Source: Alphaproteobacteria bacterium (GTDB taxonomy: Bacteria > Pseudomonadota > Alphaproteobacteria > Rhizobiales > Beijerinckiaceae). From it: a DNA stretch of 43,782 nucleotides. The notes beneath the pieces were generated by a model that made no database searches, was not told the DNA's origin, and saw only the letters and a program-made list of their open reading frames with translations. Positions 1-9,079 of the stretch are shown piece after piece. Within the stretch, counting starts at the first letter, position 1; every line of letters starts with the position of its first letter. The stretch spans positions 1 through 43,782 of the forward strand of contig JAJPHH010000167.1 in NCBI GenBank assembly GCA_021325385.1. The letters are read 5' to 3'. Made by a program: the position numbers and the translations under genes.

Positions 1-345
1 GCCAATCCGAAAGAGGCTGCGGCGCAGAAAGAGAGCGAGGCCAAGGTGCTCGAGCGCGGCCCGCTCAAGATGGACCCGGAGCGGCATACCTGCACCTGGA
101 ACAACGAACCGGTGACGCTGACCGTGACCGAGTTCCTGATCTTGCAGGCGCTCGCCCAGAGGCCGGGCGTCGTCAAGAGCCGCAACGCGCTTATGGACGC
201 CGCCTATGACGATCAGGTCTATGTCGATGATCGTACGATCGACAGTCACATCAAGCGGCTGCGCAAGAAATTCAAAGCCGTGCAAAGCGATTTCGAGATG
301 ATCGAGACGCTCTATGGCGTGGGCTACCGCTTCAAGGAAGTATAG
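1..345 (+). CDS. chvI: ChvI response regulator, C-terminal part (cut by window start)
   Basis: The frame is open from base 1 and ends with TAG at 343-345, leaving 114 residues of a longer protein. They form an OmpR/PhoB-type winged-helix DNA-binding domain: the recognition-helix region reads [19 protein letters not shown], and the wing ends in [12 protein letters not shown]. This is close to what I recall of rhizobial ChvI, the transcription factor phosphorylated by ChvG in response to acid or envelope stress. The phospho-acceptor receiver domain lies outside the window. The ATG/GTG codons inside the fragment are not the real start. The next gene is chvG, 52 bases downstream on the same strand, as in other Hyphomicrobiales, which supports the name. 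Confidence 0.93.
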   Translation, partial: ANPKEAAAQKESEAKVLERGPLKMDPERHTCTWNNEPVTLTVTEFLILQALAQRPGVVKSRNALMDAAYDDQVYVDDRTIDSHIKRLRKKFKAVQSDFEMIETLYGVGYRFKEV

Positions 346-397
346 GACCGACGCCGCCGAGTCTGCCGAAAGCGCAGAAACTCTGGAAGAGGCGGCG

Positions 398-2206
398 ATG
401 AGCGCGGAGGCGCAAGGCGAGGCGATTCCGGCGGCTGCGCCCGCGGGTCTGACGCGGCCGCGTTTGCGCTTGCGCGCGCGCTTTGTCTGGCGCCGCTTCG
501 TGGCGCGTTTCTCCTCGTCGCTGACCCGCCGGATACTGGTCCTCAATCTCGGCGGCTTGTTGGTTCTCGTCGTCGCCTTCCTCTACCTCAATCAATTTCG
601 CGCCGGCATTATCGACGCGCGGGTGCAGAGCCTGCAGACGCAGGGCGAAATCATCGCTGCGGCGATTTCGGCCTCCGCCGCCGTCGAGACCGACACGATC
701 ACCATCGATCCGGAAAAGCTCCTGCAGCTCGCGCCGGGCGAAAGCTCGGCGCCTTCAGACGCCGACGACCAGTCGATCCAGTTCTCGATCAATCCGGAAC
801 GAATCGGCCCGGTCCTGCGTCGCCTCGTCACGCCGACCGGAACGCGCGCGCGAATCTATGACCGCGACGGCTTCCTGCTGCTTGATTCGCGCGCACTGTC
901 GTCGCGCGACACGATCGCCCGTTCCGATCTGCCGGGCGCCTCCTCCGATTCCGCCACCATTTTCGAGCGCGCCTGGAACGCGGTGAAGAGGCGTTTCGCG
1001 CCCATTCCGCCCCGCCGCAACGACGAAGCGCTCGGCGACGGCAAGACGCCGCCGGAAGTCAGCAGCGCTTTGCAAGGTCAGACGCAATCGATGGTTCGCC
1101 TCAACGCCAAAGGCGAGACGATCGTCTCGGTCGCGGTCCCTATCCAGCGCCTGCGCGCCGTGCGCGGCGCGCTGCTCTTGTCGACGCAGGGCGGCGACAT
1201 CGATACGATCATCGCGCGCGAGCGCTGGGCGATCCTGCGCGTCTTCGCCGTTTTGGCGGCGGTGATGGGCGTGCTCTCGGTGCTGCTCGCCGGGACCATC
1301 GCCGAGCCGGTCCGTAAACTGGCCGAGGCGGCCGAGCGGGTGCGACGCGGCATCAAGTCGCGCCAGCAGATTCCAGATTTCACCGGCCGTTCGGATGAAA
1401 TCGGCCATCTCTCCGGCGCGCTGCGCGACATGACGCTGGCGCTCTACAATCGGATCGACGCGATCGAGAGCTTCGCAGCGGACGTCGCCCATGAACTGAA
1501 GAATCCGCTGACCTCCCTTCGCAGCGCGGTTGAAATCCTGCCGCGCGTGCGCGAGGGCGCTTCGCGCGACCGGCTGCTTGACGTCATCCAGCACGACGTG
1601 CGCCGCCTCGACCGCCTGATCAGCGACATTTCCGACGCCTCGCGCCTCGACGCCGAACTCGCGCGGGCCGAGGCCTCCTGCGTCGATCTCGTCGCCTTGC
1701 TGCGCGCCGTCGTCGGGCTGGCGCGAGAATCGCCGCGCTGGCGCGAAGTCTCGGTGAAGCTCAAGGTCGAGGATCAGCGCGGCCAGCGATATCGCGTGCT
1801 TGGCCACGATTCGCGCCTGGCTCAGGTGATCACCAACCTGGTCGACAACGCCCGGTCCTTTTCTCCGCCGGGCGGCGAAGTGAGGGTCAGCATGCGCCGC
1901 ACGCGGGTCGAGGAGCTCGGCGAGCGGATCGAAATTGCGGTCGAGGACGACGGGCCCGGCATCCCGCCGCACGCTCTGGAGCGGATTTTCGAGCGCTTCT
2001 ACACCGATCGGCCCGGTCAGGGTTTCGGCCAGAATTCCGGCCTTGGTCTGTCGATTTCGCGGCAAATCGTCGAGGCGCATGGCGGCCGGATCTGGGCGGA
2101 AAATCGGCCGCTTCCGCCAGCCGCGCCCGCCGCCGGATCGGAGGAGGAGCCCGTTCGGCATAGCGCCGGCGCCCGCTTTGTCGTGTCGCTGCCGGCCGCC
2201 CCGTGA
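398..2206 (+). CDS. chvG: ChvG sensor histidine kinase
   Basis: Inner-membrane sensor kinase, 602 residues from the ATG at 398, which follows a GGAAGAGG ribosome-binding site. An in-frame ATG at 314 would overlap chvI and has no such site. Order of parts: arginine-rich cytoplasmic N-terminus, first membrane helix (ILVLNLGGLLVLVVAFLYL), a periplasmic sensor region of about 200 residues, second membrane helix (VFAVLAAVMGVLSVLLAGTI), HAMP linker, H-box FAADVAHELKNPLTSLR with phospho-acceptor His365, N-box QVITNLVDNARSFSPPGG, and ATP-binding glycine boxes DDGPGIPP and GLGLSISRQIV. All kinase motifs are intact. It should phosphorylate ChvI. The stop overlaps the hprK start (GTGA), so the two are probably translationally coupled. 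Confidence 0.93.
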   Translation: MSAEAQGEAIPAAAPAGLTRPRLRLRARFVWRRFVARFSSSLTRRILVLNLGGLLVLVVAFLYLNQFRAGIIDARVQSLQTQGEIIAAAISASAAVETDTITIDPEKLLQLAPGESSAPSDADDQSIQFSINPERIGPVLRRLVTPTGTRARIYDRDGFLLLDSRALSSRDTIARSDLPGASSDSATIFERAWNAVKRRFAPIPPRRNDEALGDGKTPPEVSSALQGQTQSMVRLNAKGETIVSVAVPIQRLRAVRGALLLSTQGGDIDTIIARERWAILRVFAVLAAVMGVLSVLLAGTIAEPVRKLAEAAERVRRGIKSRQQIPDFTGRSDEIGHLSGALRDMTLALYNRIDAIESFAADVAHELKNPLTSLRSAVEILPRVREGASRDRLLDVIQHDVRRLDRLISDISDASRLDAELARAEASCVDLVALLRAVVGLARESPRWREVSVKLKVEDQRGQRYRVLGHDSRLAQVITNLVDNARSFSPPGGEVRVSMRRTRVEELGERIEIAVEDDGPGIPPHALERIFERFYTDRPGQGFGQNSGLGLSISRQIVEAHGGRIWAENRPLPPAAPAAGSEEEPVRHSAGARFVVSLPAAP

Positions 2207-2682
2207 GCGCCGCGGCCGACGATCGCTCCCAGAATGTCCACGCCACCGCCGTGGTCATTGGCGAGGCGGGAATTTTGATCCGCGGCCGTTCCGGACGGGG
2301 CAAGAGCGCGCTGGCTTTGGCGCTGATCGATCTCGGCGAAGAACGCCGGCTCTTCAGCCGGCTGATCGGCGACGACCGCGTCGCTCTCGAGGTTTGCGGC
2401 GGCAGAGTCCTGCTCAGCGGCGCGCCGAAAACATTGAGCCTCATCGAGCGGCGCGGCTACGGGCTCGAAAAGCGCGCTTTCGAACGGACCGCAGTGGCCC
2501 GCTTCGTGGTTGATTTGCTCGACCAAGGCGAAACGGCGGCGCGCATGCCCGAGGCCGTCGACGGGACGGTCGCGCTCGGCGGCGTTCGCCTGCCGCGGCT
2601 GGTTTTTGACGATTCGAGCCGGCCTTGCGAGCGCGCCCGGGCCGTCCTGGCGGCGCTTGTCGCCGAAATGACCGCTTTGTGA
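2203..2682 (+). CDS. hprK: HPr kinase/phosphorylase, short alphaproteobacterial form
   Basis: 159 residues from a GTG start overlapping the chvG stop. It keeps the C-terminal catalytic domain of HprK, with P-loop GRSGRGKSALALALID at about residue 28 and the following acidic segment LIGDDRVAL. It lacks the N-terminal domain of the roughly 310-residue Gram-positive enzyme, and such short forms are usual in Alphaproteobacteria. In the family the enzyme phosphorylates and dephosphorylates a serine of HPr. Here HPr lies two genes downstream and carries the matching serine (Ser68). The position directly behind chvG suggests that envelope sensing and PTS control are expressed together. Confidence 0.9.
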   Translation: MSAAADDRSQNVHATAVVIGEAGILIRGRSGRGKSALALALIDLGEERRLFSRLIGDDRVALEVCGGRVLLSGAPKTLSLIERRGYGLEKRAFERTAVARFVVDLLDQGETAARMPEAVDGTVALGGVRLPRLVFDDSSRPCERARAVLAALVAEMTAL

Positions 2683-2797
2683 CGGATTGCTCATTTTGCT
2701 TGAATAATACGCCGCAGTGCACAAATATGCCGCGCTTTGTGACGCCGGACGCGGCGGCCGGCGGCGTAGGCGTCGGCTGAAGATCAGCGGGTTGTTG

Positions 2798-3199
2798 ATG
2801 ATTGGAATGGTCCTCGTGACCCACGGCCAACTGGCGACCGGGTTTCGCGCCGCCTTGGAGCATGTGGTTGGGCCGCAACAGCAATTCGAAACGATCGCGA
2901 TCGGCCCCGAAGACGACATGGAGCAGCGGCGCGGCGATATTTTGAACGCCGTGTCGCGCGTTCAGGACGGCGGCGGCGTCGTCCTGCTCACCGACATGTT
3001 CGGCGGCACGCCGTCGAACCTCGCCATTTCGGTCATGGATGGCGGGCGCGTCGAAGTGATCTGCGGCATCAATCTGCCGATGCTGATCAAGCTGGCCTCG
3101 GTGAGAGAGACCGCCGATCTCGAACAGGCGGTCGGCGAAGCGCGCGACGCCGGCCGCAAATACATCACCGTGGCAAGCAAAGTGCTGGCCGGCAAATGA
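2798..3199 (+). CDS. manX: PTS EIIA component, mannose type
   Basis: 133 residues from the ATG at 2798; the frame extends upstream to a GTG at 2717, but the arginine-rich extension is unlike the family. The protein begins MIGMVLVTHGQLATGF, with the phosphate-accepting histidine of EIIA-Man at His9, and contains the conserved turn LLTDMFGGTPSNLA. It is a free-standing cytoplasmic EIIA domain without IIB, IIC or IID partners nearby, so a phosphorelay or regulatory role is more likely than sugar transport. It lies 115 bases after hprK, and its stop overlaps the start of the HPr gene by four bases. A sigma54-dependent regulator or ChvG/ChvI itself could be its output, but nothing in the sequence shows which. 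Confidence 0.9.
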   Translation: MIGMVLVTHGQLATGFRAALEHVVGPQQQFETIAIGPEDDMEQRRGDILNAVSRVQDGGGVVLLTDMFGGTPSNLAISVMDGGRVEVICGINLPMLIKLASVRETADLEQAVGEARDAGRKYITVASKVLAGK

Positions 3200-3531
3200 G
3201 CGATCCGGACCGCGCCGCGACCGGCGAGGAGGATTGCCCGCCGTCGCCTGAATTCGCCGGGGCCCTGGCGCGAGAAATGCGCATCGTCAATCGCAAGGGC
3301 CTGCATGCGCGGGCGACGGCGAAGTTCGTACAATGCGTCGATCGCTTTGACGCGGAGGTCAAGGTCACGCGCTGCGGCGAGACCGTGGGCGGCGATTCGA
3401 TCATGGGAATTCTGACGCTCGGCGCCGCGATGGGCTCGACGATCACCGTCTCGGCGACCGGCGTAGAGGCCGAAGCGGCGCTCGACGCAATCGAGGCGCT
3501 GGTCGCGAGCCGGTTCGGCGAGGACGAGTAG
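3196..3531 (+). CDS. ptsH: Phosphocarrier protein HPr (NPr-like)
   Basis: 111 residues; the ATG overlaps the manX stop (ATGA), indicating coupled translation. The HPr fold starts at about residue 27 after an acidic, probably disordered N-terminal tail that ordinary 85-90-residue HPr proteins lack. The active-site segment RKGLHARATAKF gives His37 for EI-dependent phosphorylation. The segment GGDSIMGILTLGA gives Ser68, the expected target of HprK. The relay here therefore has HprK, EIIA and HPr but no EI (ptsP or ptsI) in the window; EI must be encoded elsewhere. An ahcY gene often follows this block in rhizobia, but here a convergent kup follows. Confidence 0.92.
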   Translation: MSDPDRAATGEEDCPPSPEFAGALAREMRIVNRKGLHARATAKFVQCVDRFDAEVKVTRCGETVGGDSIMGILTLGAAMGSTITVSATGVEAEAALDAIEALVASRFGEDE

Positions 3532-3565
3532 CTGGGAGCCTCGCCAAGAGCCTCGTCAAGTCGGC

Positions 3566-3612
3566 GCGGCGTTGTTGCGAGGAGCGAAGCGACGAGCAAG
3601 CTCCAACGCCGC
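3566..3612. terminator. Hairpin between convergent HPr and kup genes
   Basis: Nine-base arms GCGGCGTTG (3566-3574) and CAACGCCGC (3604-3612) are exact inverse complements and flank a 29-base loop. The loop contains a copy (3575-3599) of the dispersed sequence found again at 20175-20207 and 22426-22458. The position between two converging genes suggests a bidirectional terminator, but there is no long T-tract, so this is an inference. Confidence 0.45.
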
Positions 3613-5529
3613 TCACACCTTCATCTGCGCGCCGAGCTCGACCACGCGGTCCGACGGGATGTGGAAGAAGTCCGGCGCGTTGGTCGCTTGCTTGGCGAGC
3701 GCGATGAACAATTTGTCCTGCCAGGTCGGCATGTCCGAATTGGTGGCGGCCTTCAGCGTACGGCGGCCGACGAAGAACGACGTCGTCATGATGTCGAATT
3801 TCCAGCCGGCTTTGCGCATCAAAGCGAGCGCGTGCGGAATGCGCGGCGACTCCATATAGCCGAAATGCAAGGTCACGCCGAGAAAGTCCGGCGAGAGCTT
3901 CTCGACCTCGAAACGCGCGCTTGGCGGCACGCGCGGCGCGGTCTCGGTCTTGACGCTCATGATCACGACGCGCTCGTGCAGCACCTTGTTGTGCTTGAGA
4001 TTGTGCATAAGCGACGACGGCGCGACGCTCGGATCGCTGGTCAGGAAGATCGCGGTGCCGGGCACGCGGACCGGCTTTGATTTCTCCAGCATCTTGATCA
4101 GATCTTTCATCGGGATCGAATCGCGATGCGTGCGCAGCGAAAGGATGGAGCTGCCGCGCGCCCAGGTCCACATGACGAGAACCATCGCGCCGCCGAGCAG
4201 CAGCGGAATCCAGCCGCCGTCGAGGACCTTGTAGAGATTGGCGAGGAAGAAGCAGACGTCGATGGCCAGGAAGCCGCAGACGACGAGCAGCGAGCCCCAT
4301 AGCGGCCAGCGCCACAAGCGCCAGACGACAAAGAAGGCGAGCGACGTCGTCGCCACCATCGTGCCCGAGACCGCTATGCCATAGGCGTTGGCGAGCGAAT
4401 CCGACGTGCGGAACAAAACGACCAGAGCGAGCACGCCGATCAGCAGCAGGCGATTGGCGCGCGGAATGTAGATTTGCCCCTCTTGAGTTTCCGAGGTGTG
4501 GACGATTTCGAGCCGCGGCAAAAGCCCGAGCTGGATCGCCTGGCGCGCGAACGAATAGCCGCCGGTAATCACCGCCTGGCTGGCGATGATGGTGGCGATC
4601 GTCGACAGGACGACCATCGGCGGCAGCAGCCAAGACGGGGCCAGGAGATAGTAAGGATTGGCGATCGCGCTCGGATTGGCGATGAGATTCGCGCCCTGGC
4701 CGAGATAGTTGAGGGCCAGAGCCGGTAGGACCAGGAACACCCAGGCCGCCTGGATCGGCGTGCGGCCGAAATGGCCCATATCGGCGTAAAGCGCCTCCGC
4801 GCCGGTCACCGCCAGGAAGACGCTGCCAAGCACGATGAAGCCGACCATGCCGTCGTGAAAGAGGAACAGCACGCCGCGCATCGGATTGAGCGCGAGCAGG
4901 ATTTGCCAGGCTTCGGGAATATGCGTCGCGCCCAGCACGGCGATGCAGACGAAGAAAATCGTCATGATCGGCCCGAAAAAGGCGGCGACCCGCGCGGTGC
5001 CGCGGCTTTGGACGACGAACAAGAGAATGAGGATGACGACCGTCGCCGGCAGGATGAAGGGCGACAGGCTGGGCGAGACCTGTTTCAAGCCTTCGACGGC
5101 GGAGAGAACCGAAATGGCCGGCGTGATAATCGCATCGCCGGAAAACAAAGCCGAGCCCGCCACGCCGAGGAAGAAAATCAGCGCGGTGCGGCGGCCGATC
5201 GCGCTCTGCGCCAGCGCCATCAGCGACAGGATGCCGCCCTCGCCGCGGTTGTCCGCGTGCATGATGAAGAGGACGTATTTCGCCGTCACCGTGACGATGA
5301 GCGCCCAAAGGATCAGCGAGACGACGCCGATCACCTCGCTTGGCGGCAGCCCGGTCTCCTTGGCGTGGCTGAGCGAGGCGCCGAGCGCATAGAGCGGGCT
5401 CGTGCCGATGTCGCCGAACACGACGCCGACCGAGCCCAAAGCCAGCAAAACGAAATTGCCGGTCGAATGATGGGCGGCGTCATGGCCATCGGTCGCGGGC
5501 GCCACGGCGCCGCGCAACGCATCCTGCAT
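3613..5529 (-). CDS. kup: Kup-family potassium uptake protein
   Basis: 638 residues, the usual length for Kup/HAK/KT potassium-proton symporters of the inner membrane. The family signature GDIGTSPLYA occurs at residues 39-48 in the first membrane helix. About twelve hydrophobic helices fill residues 25-460, followed by a soluble C-terminal region of about 170 residues ending in AQMKV. The start codon is preceded on the minus strand by GAGAG, a moderate ribosome-binding site. The gene is convergent with the HPr gene and divergent from hrpB across about 160 bases. In some bacteria PTS-Ntr EIIA proteins control potassium uptake; the neighbouring EIIA here is of the mannose type, so a functional link is only a suggestion. 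Confidence 0.95.
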   Translation of the reverse strand: MQDALRGAVAPATDGHDAAHHSTGNFVLLALGSVGVVFGDIGTSPLYALGASLSHAKETGLPPSEVIGVVSLILWALIVTVTAKYVLFIMHADNRGEGGILSLMALAQSAIGRRTALIFFLGVAGSALFSGDAIITPAISVLSAVEGLKQVSPSLSPFILPATVVILILLFVVQSRGTARVAAFFGPIMTIFFVCIAVLGATHIPEAWQILLALNPMRGVLFLFHDGMVGFIVLGSVFLAVTGAEALYADMGHFGRTPIQAAWVFLVLPALALNYLGQGANLIANPSAIANPYYLLAPSWLLPPMVVLSTIATIIASQAVITGGYSFARQAIQLGLLPRLEIVHTSETQEGQIYIPRANRLLLIGVLALVVLFRTSDSLANAYGIAVSGTMVATTSLAFFVVWRLWRWPLWGSLLVVCGFLAIDVCFFLANLYKVLDGGWIPLLLGGAMVLVMWTWARGSSILSLRTHRDSIPMKDLIKMLEKSKPVRVPGTAIFLTSDPSVAPSSLMHNLKHNKVLHERVVIMSVKTETAPRVPPSARFEVEKLSPDFLGVTLHFGYMESPRIPHALALMRKAGWKFDIMTTSFFVGRRTLKAATNSDMPTWQDKLFIALAKQATNAPDFFHIPSDRVVELGAQMKV

Positions 5530-5688
5530 CTCGATCTCTCTGAGGAGGTTAAAATCCTGGGATCCAAGTCCCGCTTTCTCGAAGCGGCGCCCCTATACAA
5601 CGCCGTCTCCCCCGCTGGAAGCTCGCATTTCACGAAGGATTGCTTCCGGAAAACGGCTAATCCCTTGCCTCGCCCGCCGCTTCCTGCA

Positions 5689-8163
5689 ATGCGGGCGCAA
5701 ATGGCTCCAAGTCCTCCCTCTTTGCCGATTGACGAGGTTTTAGAACCGCTTCGCGTCAGCCTTGCGGCAAAAAGCCGCGCCGTTCTGGTCGCCCCGCCCG
5801 GCGCCGGCAAGACGACGCGGGCGCCGCTGGCGCTTCTCGACCAGCCTTTTTTGCATGGCCGCAAACTGCTGTTGTTGGAGCCGCGCCGGCTGGCGGCGCG
5901 GGCGGCGGCGCAGCGCATGGCGCAGACGCTCGAAGAAGAAGTCGGCGGGACGATCGGCCTCAGAGTGCGGATGGAATCGCTGGTCTCGGCCAGGACGCGG
6001 ATCGAGGTCGTCACCGAAGGGGTATTCACCCGCATGATCCTCGACGATCCGGCGCTCGAAAGCGTCGGCGCCGTGCTCTTCGACGAGTTCCACGAGCGCT
6101 CGCTCGACGCTGATCTGGGCCTTGCTCTGGCGCTCGACGCGCAAGCGGGGCTCCGAGAAGATTTGCGCCTGCTCATCATGTCGGCGACGCTCGACGGGGC
6201 GCGCGTCGCGGCGTTGCTCGGCGAAGCGCCGATCATCGAAAGCGCAGGCCGCGCCTTTCCGGTCGAGACGCGCTATGTCGGCCGCGACCCGGCTTTGCGG
6301 ATCGAGGAAGACGTCGTCCGGATCGCGCTGCGCGCGCTGACGGACGAGCGCGGCTCGATTCTCGTTTTCCTCCCCGGCCAGGGCGAAATCCAGCGCGCCG
6401 CGGCGCTGCTGGCGGAGCGCGTCCGCGATCCTCATGTCGACATCGCGCCGCTTTTCGGCGCCATGGATCGCCGCGCCCAGGACAAGGCGATCGCGCCTGC
6501 GCCGCCGGGGCGGCGCAAAGTCGTGCTGGCGACCTCGATCGCCGAGACCTCGCTGACCATCGAAGGCGTGCGCATCGTGATCGACAGCGGGCTGGCGCGC
6601 GTGCCGCGCTACGAGCCCGATGTCGGCGTCACCCGGCTGGAGACGGAGCGGGTGTCGCGGGCCGGGGCCGATCAGCGCCGCGGCCGCGCCGGCCGCACCG
6701 AGCCGGGCGTGTGCTACCGATTATGGGAGGAGGCGGCGAACGGCGCTCTCGTCGCCTTTGCGCGGCCGGAAATCCTCTCCGCCGACCTTTCGGGGCTTCT
6801 CCTCGACCTCGCGGTCTGGGGCGTCGCCGACCCGGCGGCGCTCGCCTTTCTCGATCCGCCGCCAGCCCCCGCGCTGGCCGAAGCGCGGTCTCTGCTGACC
6901 GCGATCGGCGCGCTCGACGACGCCGGCCGCATCACCGACGAGGGCCGCGCGATCGCCAAGCTGGCGCTGCCGCCGCGCCTCGCCCGCATGGTCGTCGACG
7001 CGGCGCGCAGCGGCCAAGCGGCGCTTGCCGGCAAGATCGCCGTGCTGATCTCCGAACGCGGCCTCGGCGGCGACAACGTCGATCTCAACGAGCGTCTGGA
7101 ACGCTGGGATCGCGACCGCTCATCGCGCGCCGAAGACGCCCGCCGCCTGGCGCGAACCATCGCCGCGCGGGCCGCCGGCGAGCGGCCGAGGAGGGAGGAA
7201 ACCGCGAGCGCCGGCGCGCTGCTCGCCTTGGCTTTTCCCGAACGCATCGCCAAGGCGCGTGGCCGGCGCGGCGACTTCCTGATGGCCAATGGCCGCGCCG
7301 CAACGCTCGCGCCGGAGGCGCCGCTGGCCGGCGCGCCTTATCTGGCGATCGGCGAAGCGACCGGCCGCGCCGCCGCGACCCGCATTCTTCTCGCCGCGCC
7401 GCTGGAAGAAGAAGAAATCGAGGCGATCGCCGCCGACAGGATCGAGATCAAGGAGGAGACCGCCTTCGATCGCGCCTCGGCTTCGCTGCGCGCTCGGCGC
7501 ACGCGCCGGCTCGGCGCGATCGTCCTATCGGAGCAGACCCTCGCCGTCGCGCCGAGCGCGGAGAACGCCCTGCTCCTCGCAGAAGGCCTGGTTGCGCGAG
7601 GCGTCGATCGCCTGCCCTGGAGCAAGGAGACCAAGCAATGGCGCGATCGGGTCGCCTTTCTCGCTCGCGCCGAACCGGGCGAATGGCCCGATCTTTCCGA
7701 CGCCGCGCTCGCTCGGCCGGATTGGCTCGCCCCTTTCCTGATCGGCGCGACCTCGCTCGCCGACGTCACGCCGGCTCTGCTCGCCGAGGCGATCGAAGCG
7801 CAATTGCCCTACGAGCTGAAGCGTCGCCTCGACGCTGAGGCGCCGACCCATTTCATCGCGCCGACCGGCTCGCGCGTCGCCGTCGATTATCAAGCCGAAG
7901 GCGGTCCCGCCGTCGCCCTGCGCGTCCAGGAGCTCTACGGCCTCAAGCAGCATCCGACTCTCGCCAATGGCCAAGCGCCGCTGACCCTGCATCTGCTCTC
8001 GCCCGCCCACCGGCCGATCCAGATCACCCGCGACTTGCCTGGCTTCTGGCGAGGCTCATGGAGCGCGGTGAAGGCGGAGATGCGCGGCCGCTATCCGCGC
8101 CACTTCTGGCCGGACGATCCGAGCGCGGCGGCGCCGACGACCCGGGCGAAGCCGCGCGGATAG
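5689..8163 (+). CDS. hrpB: ATP-dependent helicase HrpB
   Basis: DEAH-type RNA helicase of about 824 residues. Motif I is APPGAGKTT (residues 35-43), motif II is DEFH (132-135) rather than DEAH, motif III is SAT (165-167), and motif VI lies in the QRRGRAGRTEPG region. The HrpB-specific C-terminal domain ends in DLPGFWRGSWSAVKAEM and RYPRHFWPDDP. The DEFH variant and the C-terminal block are typical of HrpB. The frame is open far upstream (to 4771), but that part is antisense to kup and unlike the family. I place the start at ATG 5689, with ATG 5701 equally possible; neither has a clear Shine-Dalgarno sequence. The RNA substrate is not known for most HrpB proteins. Confidence 0.94.
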   Translation: MRAQMAPSPPSLPIDEVLEPLRVSLAAKSRAVLVAPPGAGKTTRAPLALLDQPFLHGRKLLLLEPRRLAARAAAQRMAQTLEEEVGGTIGLRVRMESLVSARTRIEVVTEGVFTRMILDDPALESVGAVLFDEFHERSLDADLGLALALDAQAGLREDLRLLIMSATLDGARVAALLGEAPIIESAGRAFPVETRYVGRDPALRIEEDVVRIALRALTDERGSILVFLPGQGEIQRAAALLAERVRDPHVDIAPLFGAMDRRAQDKAIAPAPPGRRKVVLATSIAETSLTIEGVRIVIDSGLARVPRYEPDVGVTRLETERVSRAGADQRRGRAGRTEPGVCYRLWEEAANGALVAFARPEILSADLSGLLLDLAVWGVADPAALAFLDPPPAPALAEARSLLTAIGALDDAGRITDEGRAIAKLALPPRLARMVVDAARSGQAALAGKIAVLISERGLGGDNVDLNERLERWDRDRSSRAEDARRLARTIAARAAGERPRREETASAGALLALAFPERIAKARGRRGDFLMANGRAATLAPEAPLAGAPYLAIGEATGRAAATRILLAAPLEEEEIEAIAADRIEIKEETAFDRASASLRARRTRRLGAIVLSEQTLAVAPSAENALLLAEGLVARGVDRLPWSKETKQWRDRVAFLARAEPGEWPDLSDAALARPDWLAPFLIGATSLADVTPALLAEAIEAQLPYELKRRLDAEAPTHFIAPTGSRVAVDYQAEGGPAVALRVQELYGLKQHPTLANGQAPLTLHLLSPAHRPIQITRDLPGFWRGSWSAVKAEMRGRYPRHFWPDDPSAAAPTTRAKPRG

Positions 8164-8171
8164 GCGGAACT

Positions 8172-9023
8172 TCAAGCTGCGATCGTGTCCGCATTCGGCG
8201 GGCGCGGCGGCAAGCTCTTGAATCGCATCTGGCGCCGCGCGCCTTCGCGCAGCAATTCAAGCCGCGCGCCGCCGCCGCTGGCGGCGAAGGCCTGCTCCAA
8301 GAGCCGCACGCCGAAGCCGGATCGGCTCGGCGTCTCGACCGCCGGCCCGTCGGATTCCGTCCAGGTCAACAGCGCGAAACTCGGCTGGTCCGGATCGTGC
8401 CGCCAGCGGATGGCGATCCGCCCTTGCGCGGTCAACAGCGCGCCATATTTGACCGCGTTTGTGGCGAGCTCGTAGAGCGTCACGTTCAGCGCGAGGGTGG
8501 CGTCGGCCGAGATCGCGATCGGCGGTCCTTCGAGAAGGAAACGGCTCGCATCGGCTTGAAGATGCGGCTCGAGCGTGCTGCGCACGACGCGCTCGATCTC
8601 GGCGTCGGTCCACGAGCTGGCGACCAACAGGTTATGCGCGCGAGAGAGCGCATGCAGCCGGCCGAGCAGCTTCTCCCGGAACTCGGAGACCGAACCCGCG
8701 CCGCGCTCGGCGACCGTCGCCATGGCGATGACAGAGGCGAGCAGGTTCTTCACGCGGTGATTCAATTCTTGCAGAAGCAGCTTTTGCGAATCTTCGCTGC
8801 GCCGGCGCTCGGAAATGTCCTGCACTGTGACGACGAGGCCGTCTTCGAGTTTGGCCACGGTCGAGTGACACCAGCGCCCGCCGAGCTCGTATTCGGCGGT
8901 CGAGGTGACGCCGCTGGTCAGGGTTTCGACGTAACGGGGAAAGAGCAGCGGATGCTCGCGGGCGAGCGGCAGGCGCTCGAGCAATCGTTGTCCGACGATG
9001 CGGGTCGTATCGCTCCGCGTCAT
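8172..9023 (-). CDS. HWE-family histidine kinase, C-terminal part of a frameshifted gene
   Basis: This frame encodes the end of a PAS domain (YELGGRWCHSTVAKLEDGLVV, then VQDISERRRSED) followed by an HWE kinase core. The phospho-acceptor region is LLQELNHRVKNLLASVIAMA, the N-box region is NVTLYELATNAVKYGAL, and the tryptophan motif that defines the family is LTWTESDGP. The ATG at 9023 is only the first methionine in this frame. Upstream of it the frame still encodes the expected PAS sequence (QVVDFEYRYANPAALSF) back to about 9080, where it must join the frame of the N-terminal part. Without the frameshift the protein would be a membrane-anchored sensor of about 440 residues. It ends 9 bases after hrpB on the opposite strand. 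No partner response regulator is seen. Confidence 0.8.
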   Translation of the reverse strand: MTRSDTTRIVGQRLLERLPLAREHPLLFPRYVETLTSGVTSTAEYELGGRWCHSTVAKLEDGLVVTVQDISERRRSEDSQKLLLQELNHRVKNLLASVIAMATVAERGAGSVSEFREKLLGRLHALSRAHNLLVASSWTDAEIERVVRSTLEPHLQADASRFLLEGPPIAISADATLALNVTLYELATNAVKYGALLTAQGRIAIRWRHDPDQPSFALLTWTESDGPAVETPSRSGFGVRLLEQAFAASGGGARLELLREGARRQMRFKSLPPRPPNADTIAA

Positions 9024-9079
9024 GAACGAGAGCGCGGCCGGATTGGCGTAGCGGTATTCGAAATCGACGACCTGGCCGG

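Noticed and set aside
755-2161. A 468-residue minus-strand open frame opposite chvG
   Set aside because: The chvG frame carries all the kinase motifs; the antisense frame has none and is a composition artefact.
3443-5308. A 621-residue minus-strand frame overlapping kup
   Set aside because: It is kup read in another frame, with histidine/arginine-rich nonsense; the kup frame has the family signature.
4771-5688. N-terminal extension of hrpB by about 300 residues
   Set aside because: It lies antisense over kup and has low-complexity charged sequence unlike HrpB; the family starts near 5689-5701.
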